DNA of 64,000 nt, taken from the NCBI GenBank assembly GCA_035535015.1, contig DATLQU010000014.1, positions 1-64,000 on the forward strand, given 5' to 3'. A program made the translations under genes and the position numbers. Below, in pieces: positions 57,078 to 64,000 of the stretch (its first letter is position 1; the number at the start of each line of letters is the position of its first letter). Origin of the DNA: Palsa-661 sp035535015. GTDB lineage: Bacteria > Actinomycetota > Acidimicrobiia > Acidimicrobiales > UBA8190. Below the pieces are notes generated by a model. That model made no database searches. It worked only from the letters and a program-made list of their open reading frames with translations, and was not told where the DNA came from.

Positions 57078-57292
57078 CCGGACCGCCTCCGGTGGCCACC
57101 TGGGGACTTCTCCACACAGCCCACCCACCTCGCCGTCTTCGACCAGCTCCTGCGGGCCGGTTCCCCCGACCACCACCCCGTCCCCGTGGTCGATGCCAGC
57201 CTCCTCACCGACGCCCGTCGACCTGGCGAAGTCGACCATGATCTGCCCACCCGGATCTCCGCCCACCACCATGGAGCCGACCCGGCACCTCG
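57078..57292. other. Non-coding or decayed segment
   Basis: 215 bases after corA without a supported gene. The plus frame reading VFDQLLRAGSPDHHPVPVVD looks vaguely protein-like but has no start, no recognisable domain and no continuation. It is the first part of the 57078-57935 gene-poor stretch. Confidence 0.4.
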
Positions 57293-57672
57293 TCAGCGAC
57301 TGACCGTCGCCACCGCCGGCTGCTCCTCGACGTCGACCTCGACACCGAGCGTGGGCACCACCCGGTCGAGCCACCGGGGCATGTACCAATGGGCCCGCCC
57401 GAGCAGCTCCATCACCGACGGCACCAGCACCATCCGCACCAGGCTGGCATCGATCACGATGGACGCGGCCAGCCCGAGACCGAACACCTTCAGCACCCGC
57501 AACGGGTCGCCGATCACGAAGGATCCGAAGACGCAGATCATGATGACGGCGGCGGCCACGATCACCCCGTAGGCGGCGTCCACACCCCCCCCGGCCGTCT
57601 CCCCCCCACGAGGACCTTGGCCCCGCTCCCGGCCGTCGCCGCGGGGATCACCCTCCGACGCAAATCGGTCAC
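57293..57672 (-). pseudogene. MMPL-family RND transporter remnant
   Basis: Two pieces of an MMPL transporter lie in different frames. 57293-57580 encodes the C-terminal membrane end (AAYGVIVAAAVIMICVFGSF, GLGLAASIVIDASLVRMVLV, MELLGRAHWYMPRWLDR). About 57600-57672 encodes the second periplasmic-loop end VTDLRRRVIPAATAGSGAKV and LVGG. Some 150 residues that normally separate them are missing, and runs of 8 and 7 C (57585-57592, 57601-57607) lie at the join. The whole N-terminal two thirds is absent. Confidence 0.65.
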
Positions 57673-57841
57673 CAGCGACGCCGTCCGGGCCGAGATCGTG
57701 GCCGCGGCGCGCGCCGCCTTCGCCGAATGGGGATACGAACAGGCGAGCATCCGGGGCATCGCCCGCTGGGTGGGCCCCACCATCGACCGCTACGCCCAGG
57801 GACCACTCGAGCCCGACCACCCGGTGGCCCCCACCGCCTGA
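57671..57841 (+). pseudogene. TetR-family regulator remnant (HTH only)
   Basis: A plus-strand frame reads DAVRAEIVAAARAAFAEWGY and EQASIRGIARWVG, the first two helices and part of the recognition region of a TetR DNA-binding domain. Then it passes into unrelated IDRYAQGPLEPDHPVAPTA and stops. No ligand domain follows and no start codon lies in a sensible place. It abuts the MMPL fragment on the other strand, consistent with rearranged debris of a TetR-MMPL locus. Confidence 0.55.
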
Positions 57842-57935
57842 CACCGGGTCCCCCGGCGGCGCGCCTGTAGCATCGCTCCCCATCGAGACCGGGAAAACCC
57901 ACCTCACGAGGCGCGCCGGCCTTCTCGCCCTCGGC
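57842..57935. other. Leader region of the secreted hydrolase
   Basis: The frame of the following hydrolase is open here and encodes GKTHLTRRAGLLALGVLATL, the n- and h-regions of a lipoprotein signal peptide, but it holds no ATG, GTG or TTG before 57936. Confidence 0.45.
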
Positions 57936-59771
57936 GTGCTGGCCACCCTGTCGGCCTGCAGCGGCGGGCCGACGACGGGTGGCAGTGCATCGCCCACCAC
58001 CTCGGCCACGGCGCCGGTCGTCCACGAGCCGTCGCCCCCGGCCGTCCCCCACCCGTTCGGCAAGCTCACCTGTGCCCCCCGCGACGGCATCCGCCTCTGC
58101 GCCGGAGGCCTGACCGCCGGCACCGACCGGAGGATCCCAAGCTTCGACGGCGTTCCCCTCGACGCCGACCTGGCCCTCCCGCCCTCCGGCAAGGGTCCCT
58201 TCCCGCTCATCGTCATGCTCCACGGCCTGGGCGGAGACAAGTCGAATTGGGAGGTCTCGTCGGACGACGGCTCCATCGACGACGTCACCATGGCCACCCG
58301 CGGCTACGCCGTCCTCATGTACAGCGCCCGAGGTTTCGGCAATTCCTGTGGCACCGCCGCGTCCCGGGCGGCCACCCCGGCCTGCGACGCCGGATGGATC
58401 CACCTGGCCGATCAGAGATACGAGATCCGCGACACCCAGTACCTGGCCGGTCTGCTCGTCGACGAAGGACTGGTCCGACCCCAGATCGCCGTGACCGGAA
58501 TCTCCTACGGCGCCGGCCAGACACTCGAACTGGCCGCGCTCAAGAACCGGATCCGGCTCACCGACGGCCACTTCGCTCCGTGGACGAGCCCCGTCCACCA
58601 CGTCCCCATGTCGGTGGCGGCCGCCTTTGCCATGTGGCCCTGGGACGACCTGGTCACCGCCCTCGCCCCCAACGGCGGCCTCCTCACCACCCGGGCCACC
58701 CCGGCCTCGGCCGACACCATCCCCCCCGGCGTCGAGAAGCAGAGCTGGAACACCCTGCTCTACGGCGTCACCACCAAGTTCTTCCTGGCCCCCCCGGGCC
58801 GGGATCCCGGTGCCGACCTCACCGACTGGTACAACGCCATCGGCGCCGGAGAGCCCATCTCGGCCACCGACACGGCGGCGCTCACCGAACTCCAGACCTA
58901 CCACTCGGCCATCGGCATCCCTCTCCCCGCCGGCGGCGTCCCCGCCATCGCCATCCAGAACGGCTGGACCGACACCCTCTTCCCCGTCTCGGAGGCGCTC
59001 CACTTCACCGAAAGCCTGGCCGCCGCCCACATCCACGATCCCCTGCTTCTGATCTTCGACGACGACGGCCACGGCTGGGCCCAGGCCAAGCCGGCCGACG
59101 TCCGCCGTCAGAACGCGGCCGTCCTCACCTTTCTGGACACCGTCATGCTCCACCACGGCGTTCCCCCCACCAAGGTCCTGGCCGTGGGCCAGACCTGCCC
59201 GGCCAGCGCCCCGTCGTCACCGGTCCTCACCGCCTCGTCGTGGGCCGCCCTGGCCACCGGAGCCTTGACCCTCTCGGCCCCCGCCGCCCAGACGGTCACC
59301 TCGGCCGGAGGCGACCCGGCCGTGGCCGCGGCGCTCAACCCGGCCTACGCCAGCACCCTCTGTCACCCCCTCTCCGCCGCCCGGGAACCGGGTACCGCCC
59401 TCGCCTCGCACCGCCTCACCACCGCCACCACCCTCATCGGGGCCATCCAGATCCACGCCCACCTGCACGTGGTCGGCAACTACCCGGAGCTGGTCGGTCG
59501 GCTGTGGGACGTCGCCCCGTCGGGACAGACCCGCCAGATCGTCGAGACGGGCATCGTCCGTCCCGACGTCAACCAGTCGGCCCAGACCTCGGCCGACACC
59601 ACCGCCGACACCGACGTCACCTTCGAACTCGCTCCCAACGAGTACACCGTGCCGGCCGGAGACACACTGCAGCTGGAGCTCCTGGGCAGCACCGCCCCCT
59701 GGTTCCGTCCGTCGAACGGCACCTTCTCGATGACGGTCACCGACCTCACCGCCACCATCCCGACCCACTGA
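57936..59771 (+). CDS. Secreted CocE/NonD-family serine hydrolase, signal-peptide start unresolved
   Basis: 611 residues as read from GTG 57936. Alpha/beta-hydrolase core: LIVMLHGLGGDKSNWE (oxyanion), GYAVLMYSARGFGNSCG, the nucleophile elbow VTGISYGAGQ, and late Asp/His in NGWTDTLFP and DDDGHGWAQ. A C-terminal jelly-roll domain ends the protein. Such X-Pro dipeptidyl-peptidase/CocE members are esterases or peptidases. The GTG start leaves MLATLSAC, without the Arg-Arg n-region, though that region (TRRAGLLALGVLATLSAC) lies just upstream in frame. The true start may be non-canonical. The stop lies in a 13-bp tandem repeat. Confidence 0.85.
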   Translation: MLATLSACSGGPTTGGSASPTTSATAPVVHEPSPPAVPHPFGKLTCAPRDGIRLCAGGLTAGTDRRIPSFDGVPLDADLALPPSGKGPFPLIVMLHGLGGDKSNWEVSSDDGSIDDVTMATRGYAVLMYSARGFGNSCGTAASRAATPACDAGWIHLADQRYEIRDTQYLAGLLVDEGLVRPQIAVTGISYGAGQTLELAALKNRIRLTDGHFAPWTSPVHHVPMSVAAAFAMWPWDDLVTALAPNGGLLTTRATPASADTIPPGVEKQSWNTLLYGVTTKFFLAPPGRDPGADLTDWYNAIGAGEPISATDTAALTELQTYHSAIGIPLPAGGVPAIAIQNGWTDTLFPVSEALHFTESLAAAHIHDPLLLIFDDDGHGWAQAKPADVRRQNAAVLTFLDTVMLHHGVPPTKVLAVGQTCPASAPSSPVLTASSWAALATGALTLSAPAAQTVTSAGGDPAVAAALNPAYASTLCHPLSAAREPGTALASHRLTTATTLIGAIQIHAHLHVVGNYPELVGRLWDVAPSGQTRQIVETGIVRPDVNQSAQTSADTTADTDVTFELAPNEYTVPAGDTLQLELLGSTAPWFRPSNGTFSMTVTDLTATIPTH

Positions 59772-59823
59772 CCCGACCCACTGACCCGACCCACGGACCC
59801 GACCCACGGACCCGACCCACGGA
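59759..59823 (+). repeat. 13-bp tandem repeat spanning the hydrolase stop codon (5 copies)
   Basis: cccgacccac(t/g)ga repeats at 59759, 59772, 59785, 59798 and 59811. The first copy holds the hydrolase TGA at 59769-59771; the others are non-coding, and three have TGA changed to GGA. The period is not a multiple of three. Confidence 0.93.
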
Positions 59824-59842
59824 CCGGACCGGCCGCCTCCGC

Positions 59843-60658
59843 TCACCCGAGGGCGTCGAGAAACCGCGGCCGGTTCCGCTCGAACCAGGCCTGACGGCGG
59901 TCGTAGCGGGCCTGTCCCCCCATCTGGTTCCACATGGCGATGAATGCGGCGTTTCCCTCCGCCACCCGACGGGCCACGAACGCTCCCCCCACGCCGATCG
60001 CCTCCTGCAGAACATCGAGGAATTCCCCCCGGTCCGGTGGCAGCCCGTAGGCATCGGCCAGCACCCGCAACCGGGGCACCGGGTCGAGCGACCCCCGGCC
60101 CAACCGGGCCGCATCCTCCGGCGCGTCGATCGGGACGCACATCTTGGCCAACTGGGCCAGGTCGTACAGCGGCCGCCCCGGTGCGGCGAAGTCGAAGTCC
60201 AACACCGCCACCGCCACCGCGCCGCGGTAGACGACGTTCTCCGGACACACATCGTTATGACAGACGATCAATGCCCCGGGCGTTGCCCCGGCGCCTGGTG
60301 TTCCGGCCGGGTCGGCCATCTCCGGGCTCCACGTGGACTCCGAGACCGCAAAGGTCGCCGATGCCCGATGGAAGCGGGCCAGCAACGCCGCAGTGGAGGC
60401 GAGGGCGTCGTCGGTCTGTGACCAGAGGGGAAAAGGCGGGCACGGGACATCACCCTCGATGAACCGAAGCCGCTCTCGTCCGTCGGGATCCACCCCCACC
60501 ACCTCGGGCGCGCCGTCGAAGCCCACCGCCCGCAGGTGCTTCAGGAACCGGTGCACGGTGGCCGTGTGGGGATTGCCGGGCCGCAGGACATGCTCGCCGT
60601 CACGCACCACCGAACCGGCGTTGGCCACACCGCCGGGAAGCACCACTTCGGCCACCAC
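59843..60658 (-). CDS. Aminoglycoside-phosphotransferase (APH)-family kinase
   Basis: 271 residues from a GTG at 60658. Kinase-like fold with the catalytic loop LIVCHNDVCPENVVYR (Brenner motif HxDxxxxN) and the metal-binding VAVLDFDFAAPGRPLYDLA. The N-lobe has VVRDGEHVLRPG and HRFLKHLRAVGF. Phosphotransferases of this kind act on antibiotics, sugars or small alcohols; substrate cannot be assigned. It is divergent from the PEP-mutase-like gene; several GTG starts lie close together (60643-60658). Confidence 0.85.
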   Translation of the reverse strand: MVAEVVLPGGVANAGSVVRDGEHVLRPGNPHTATVHRFLKHLRAVGFDGAPEVVGVDPDGRERLRFIEGDVPCPPFPLWSQTDDALASTAALLARFHRASATFAVSESTWSPEMADPAGTPGAGATPGALIVCHNDVCPENVVYRGAVAVAVLDFDFAAPGRPLYDLAQLAKMCVPIDAPEDAARLGRGSLDPVPRLRVLADAYGLPPDRGEFLDVLQEAIGVGGAFVARRVAEGNAAFIAMWNQMGGQARYDRRQAWFERNRPRFLDALG

Positions 60659-60733
60659 GGCAGCTTCCCACGCGACCCCCTGCGCCCGACGACCGCCCCC
60701 GGACGGCCGGGCGGCTGCCGGTAGCGTTCCGGT

Positions 60734-61480
60734 GTGCCGACACAGGCCGAGAAGGCCGAACGATTCCTCCGGCTCCACCGCGCTGACCATCCGTTGCTGA
60801 CCCCGAACCCGTGGGACGTCGGATCGGCCCGCCTGCTGGCCTCGCTCGGTTTCGACACCGTCCGACGCGCTGTCGCCTCGGCACTGGCGGGCTGTTCGAT
60901 CGAGGACGCCACCGGCCGGCCCGACGCACCGGTCTATGACTTGGCCCAGGCCACGGCGAGCGTGGCCGCCGCCGCCGAGCCGGCCCACGGTGGAGCCGTC
61001 CGCATCGTCATCACGGCGCGGGCGGAGAACCACCTCCACGGCCGTCACGACCTGGCCGACACCATCGCCCGGCTCCCGCAGTACCAGCAGGCCGGGGCCG
61101 ACGTCCTGTCCGCTCCGGGCCTGATCCGCCGGGACGACATCCGGCAGCCGGTCACCTCGGTCGATCGCCCCGTGAACGTCCTGGCCCGGGCCGGGGTTCC
61201 GTCGGTGACCGAGCTCGCCCCGGTGGGAGTCGGGCGCATCTCGGTGGGCGGCGGCTTCGCCTTCGCCGCTCTGGGCGCCGTGGTCGGGGCGGCCCGCGAG
61301 CTGCTCGACGAAGGCACCGACGGGTTCCGCGAGCCGGCCCGGTCTCCGAGCGGCCGCCGCCCGGGCGGCCTTCGGCGCCGACGCCGGCCGGTGCCCGGGA
61401 CGGCCGGTGACCGAGGACAGCCGGTGACCGGGCACGGCCGGGCCGTCCACCGGATCGCCGATCGGGCCGGCCCGAAGTAG
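60734..61480 (+). CDS. Isocitrate lyase/PEP mutase-family protein with an internal deletion
   Basis: 248 residues. The N-terminus (LLTPNPWDVGSARLLASLGF) and the middle (AGCSIEDATG, VITARAENHLHG, RPVNVLARAG, GVGRISVGGGFAF) are typical of the family. But where members have about 65 residues with the Ser and metal-binding Asp between the GF-alpha and AGCSIED segments, here LGFDTV joins RRAVASALAGCSIED directly. The C-terminal 45 residues are Arg/Pro/Gly-rich and unlike the family, suggesting a frameshift. The barrel is therefore incomplete and the protein probably inactive, although the frame is open. Confidence 0.65.
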   Translation: MPTQAEKAERFLRLHRADHPLLTPNPWDVGSARLLASLGFDTVRRAVASALAGCSIEDATGRPDAPVYDLAQATASVAAAAEPAHGGAVRIVITARAENHLHGRHDLADTIARLPQYQQAGADVLSAPGLIRRDDIRQPVTSVDRPVNVLARAGVPSVTELAPVGVGRISVGGGFAFAALGAVVGAARELLDEGTDGFREPARSPSGRRPGGLRRRRRPVPGTAGDRGQPVTGHGRAVHRIADRAGPK

Positions 61481-61516
61481 CGTTCGCCAGGCCCGCAACC
61501 CGCGGAGGGGGATGTC

Positions 61517-62737
61517 ATGCCTGTCACTTCTGCCTACGACCTCGCCTTACCCGCCCTGGAGACGGCGGGGCTCGAGCGGTCCGAGACGCTCTGCGCCATC
61601 CGACTGGCCCGGGCCGAGCACTGGCTGGCCCGCACCCCGATCGGCTTCATGCTCACCGACTACCGCGACGCCGTCGCCGTCCTGCGCGACCGCCGCTTTC
61701 ATTCGGCTCTGTCGCTTCTTCCCGAGATGGCCGGGCTCGAACCCGACCAGTACCTCCAGAACCGTCGTCGTTCCATCCTGGCCATGGAAGGCGACGAGCA
61801 CGCCCGTCTCCGGCGCCTGGTGGCCCCGGCCTTCACGCCGACGGCCGCCGACCGGCTCCGACCTTTCATGCGTGAGGTCGTCTCGGGACTGGTGGACGCC
61901 GTGGCCGACCGGGGCCGTTGCGAGCTGGTGGCCGACGTCTGCGAGCCCTACCCGATCCCGATCATCTGCGAGCTCCTGGGAGCGCCGAAGGAGGACTGGA
62001 GGCTCTTCTCCGGCTGGGCCACCGACATCTTCCGCATCTTCAACCAGAATCTGGTCGACGACCTGCCGGCCATCGAACGGGCTTCGGCCGAGCTCGAGTC
62101 CTACGTCCTCTCGATGGTCGAGGAGCGTCGGGACCACCCGTCCGACGACCTTCTCGGCTCCCTCATCGCCATCGAGGAATCCGGAGACCGGCTGTCGAGC
62201 GACGAGCTCGTCATGTTGGCCGAGGCCGTCCTCATGGCGGGCACGGACACCACCCGGAACCAACTGGCCTGCAGCGTGGCCCTGCTCTCGGAACACCCCG
62301 ACCAGTGGGCCCTGCTGGCCGAACGGCCCGAACTCGCCCCCCGGGCCGTCGAAGAGACCATGCGCTATCTGGGAGCCGTCCGGGGCACCGTCCGGGTGGC
62401 GTCGGTCGACATCGAGTATCGCGACGTCCTCTTCCCCGCCGGCACCATCGTCTCGGTCGCCCTGGCCGGAGCCAACATGGATCCCGACGTCTTCGCCTCT
62501 CCGGAGACCTTCGACATCACCTCCGAACGCGACGCCGTCCAGATGACCTTCGGTTCCGGCATCCACTTCTGCATGGGCGCGGCCCTGGCCCGCGCCGAAC
62601 TGCAGGAGGCCCTGCCCCTGCTGGCCCGGCGCATGCCCGATCTCGGGCTCGACGGTCCGGTGGAGTGGAAGCCGTCCACCTTCGGCATCTGGGGGCCGGC
62701 CCGGCTTCCCCTGCGCTTCGCCTCACCGGCCTCCTGA
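61517..62737 (+). CDS. Cytochrome P450
   Basis: 406-residue soluble P450. I-helix oxygen-binding AGTDTTRNQ, ExxR in VEETMRY, and haem-binding loop TFGSGIHFCMGAALAR with the proximal Cys. No membrane anchor, so a bacterial class I enzyme that needs a ferredoxin and reductase, none of which is in the window. RBS GGAGGGGG about 6 bases before ATG 61517. Substrate unknown. Confidence 0.95.
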   Translation: MPVTSAYDLALPALETAGLERSETLCAIRLARAEHWLARTPIGFMLTDYRDAVAVLRDRRFHSALSLLPEMAGLEPDQYLQNRRRSILAMEGDEHARLRRLVAPAFTPTAADRLRPFMREVVSGLVDAVADRGRCELVADVCEPYPIPIICELLGAPKEDWRLFSGWATDIFRIFNQNLVDDLPAIERASAELESYVLSMVEERRDHPSDDLLGSLIAIEESGDRLSSDELVMLAEAVLMAGTDTTRNQLACSVALLSEHPDQWALLAERPELAPRAVEETMRYLGAVRGTVRVASVDIEYRDVLFPAGTIVSVALAGANMDPDVFASPETFDITSERDAVQMTFGSGIHFCMGAALARAELQEALPLLARRMPDLGLDGPVEWKPSTFGIWGPARLPLRFASPAS

Positions 62738-62908
62738 CACCGGACACCGACCCCACTCGGCCAGGTGCAGCCGTCCTCCTGCGCCGGTCGACGGCGTCGT
62801 CAGGAATGACGAGTACGGCATCGAGTATCCGATCCCCCACGAAACGCACAGAGGGCCCCGGACCCATGACGGGTACCGTCCCCTTTCCGCCGCTCGCCGG
62901 CTGACCTC

Positions 62909-64000
62909 TCAGCCCTGCGACGTCTCCCAGGCGCGCTGCAGCCGTTCCACCCCCTGGCGAAGCACGGCGGGCGGCGAGGCGAAGGACAGCCGGATCCTGT
63001 CTGGGTGGCGATCCGACACCGACAATGGCGCGGCGGTGGCCACGGCAACCCCGTGCCTCAGGGCGCTCTGGGCGAAACGCTCGGCATCGGCGCCGTCCAG
63101 GCTCACCCAGATCGAAAGACCTCCCGACGGTTCGTCCCACGACCAGGTTCCCAGCCGGTCCGAGAGGGCGTCGGCCAGCACCTCATACCGATGCCGCAGA
63201 TGCCCGCATGGCGCTCTCCAGGCATCGGCCCCGCCGGACAGAAGGCGCTCGGCCAGCATCTGACTGACGGCGGACGACCCCAGGTCGCTGGTCGCCTTGA
63301 CCCGGGCGAAGCGCAGGGCCAGGGCTTCCGGAGCGCGGACGAACCCCAGCCGCAGTCCACCCCAGAGCACCTTGCTCAACGAACCCACCACCGCCACCGA
63401 CTCTTCCGGGCAGAAGGCGGCGACGGGCGGCGGAGCCGGTGTCCAGCACAGGTCGGCGAGGGCGAGATCCTCGACCATCGGCACCCGGAAAAGGCGGACG
63501 AGCTCGGCCACCCGCCGTCGGCGGGCCAGGGAGAGCACCGTCCCGGTCGGACTCTGCACGGTGGGCTGGAGGTACACGAGGGCGGGCCGCCCTTCGAGCG
63601 CCCGGCGCAGCTCGTCGAGCCGGACGCCTTCGCCATCGACGGGAACCCCGACCAGACGGGCACCGGCCTGGGCGAAAGCGGCGATCGCCCCCGGGTAACA
63701 GGGATCCTCGACCACGACGTCGTCGCCGGGACGCAACCAGCACGAAGCGGCGGCGCTGATGCCCTGCTGGGCGCCCGTCGTCATCACCACCTGACCGGCC
63801 GACGTGGGCAGCCCCCAGTCGGTCACGTGACCGGCCACGAGCGCCCGGAGCCCCGACGACCCCCAGGGGCTGTACCCGGTCTCGGGCGCCATGGACCGGA
63901 GGTCGTTCGACGTCAAGGTCACGGCGGCCAACCCGGTGGCGTCGTGCAGGACCGAGATCGACAGATCGATGACGGCCGACGGGCCGTGGCTCCGCTCGAC
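62909..64000 (-). CDS. PLP-dependent aminotransferase, probably MocR/GntR-type (5' partial)
   Basis: The frame is open to the right edge of the window, so the N-terminus is missing; a TTG at 63931 is internal. The aminotransferase fold I domain is clear: SSGLRALVAGHV, VVMTTGAQQGISAAASCWL, VVVEDPCYPGA, VYLQPTVQSPTGTV, and the PLP-Lys motif VVGSLSKVLWGGLRLGF. The upstream VIDLSISVLHD resembles the linker of MocR proteins that carry a GntR wing-helix ahead of the aminotransferase. That domain, if present, lies outside the window. Confidence 0.85.
   Translation of the reverse strand, partial: VERSHGPSAVIDLSISVLHDATGLAAVTLTSNDLRSMAPETGYSPWGSSGLRALVAGHVTDWGLPTSAGQVVMTTGAQQGISAAASCWLRPGDDVVVEDPCYPGAIAAFAQAGARLVGVPVDGEGVRLDELRRALEGRPALVYLQPTVQSPTGTVLSLARRRRVAELVRLFRVPMVEDLALADLCWTPAPPPVAAFCPEESVAVVGSLSKVLWGGLRLGFVRAPEALALRFARVKATSDLGSSAVSQMLAERLLSGGADAWRAPCGHLRHRYEVLADALSDRLGTWSWDEPSGGLSIWVSLDGADAERFAQSALRHGVAVATAAPLSVSDRHPDRIRLSFASPPAVLRQGVERLQRAWETSQG

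Noticed and set aside
57078..57935. Mobile element as the cause of the decayed region
   Set aside because: No transposase, terminal inverted repeats or target duplications could be found in or around it.
58247..60421. Long plus-strand frame overlapping the hydrolase and the phosphotransferase
   Set aside because: Arg/Pro/His-rich translation without motifs; both real genes use other frames.

Overview
The window is about 64 kb of high-GC actinobacterial chromosome, and everything in it looks chromosomal. Several things point to a deep-branching actinobacterium, and I infer class Acidimicrobiia: the mazG-eno-ftsB-DUF501-ppx and glmU-prs / rplY-pth gene blocks, two F420-type luciferase-like oxidoreductases, a PspA-PspAA pair, a SCO6745-family protein, and heavy use of GTG/TTG starts with stop/start overlaps. 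No rRNA, tRNA, CRISPR array, insertion sequence or phage gene was seen.

Layout. 2-1804 is the 3' part of a two-domain family 2 glycosyltransferase that runs off the left edge. 1831-13254 (minus) is a housekeeping block read rplY, pth, mfd, SurA-like lipoprotein, methylase-MazG fusion, eno, ftsB, DUF501, ppx. 13498-22377 (plus) is a signalling island: a small winged-helix regulator, then a poly-HAMP hybrid kinase, a REC-PAS hybrid kinase with its own HPt, a REC-HPt protein and a REC-GGDEF diguanylate cyclase. It sits between rplY-pth and prs-glmU (22445-24612, minus), which are close neighbours in other actinobacteria. 24713-31497 (plus) is an acyl-CoA carboxylase / AtuA / acyl-CoA dehydrogenase operon resembling acyclic-terpenoid (geranyl-CoA) degradation.

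31561-37797 holds a DUF169 protein, a secreted protein with a C-terminal anchor, a YjbQ protein, a glutathione peroxidase, and an envelope-stress-type operon (lipoprotein, ECF sigma factor, zinc anti-sigma factor) with a candidate ECF promoter. 37785-51512 is a mix of enzymes and stress genes: a ferritin-like diiron protein, acyl-CoA synthetase, PspA/PspAA, LLM oxidoreductase, SRPBCC proteins, PPK2, Usp, YceH, VOC, ABM monooxygenase, membrane proteins, HAD hydrolase and amidase. 51624-57077 holds an oxidoreductase, a MarR-MFS efflux pair, a second LLM enzyme and CorA. 57078-57935 is decayed DNA with remnants of an MMPL transporter and a TetR regulator. 57936-64000 holds a CocE-like secreted hydrolase, an APH-type phosphotransferase, an internally deleted PEP-mutase-family protein, a P450 and the C-terminal part of a PLP aminotransferase that runs off the right edge.

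The main unexpected signal is repeat structure. At several places the 3' end of a gene, with its stop codon, is tandemly duplicated into the following spacer, with periods of 7, 13, 17 and 23 bp. Repeats inside coding sequence have periods of 15 or 18 bp and keep the frame. The most striking case is a 13-unit heptamer joining the ECF sigma gene to its anti-sigma gene. Positions and translations were read by eye; family names rest on motif recognition, not on database searches.
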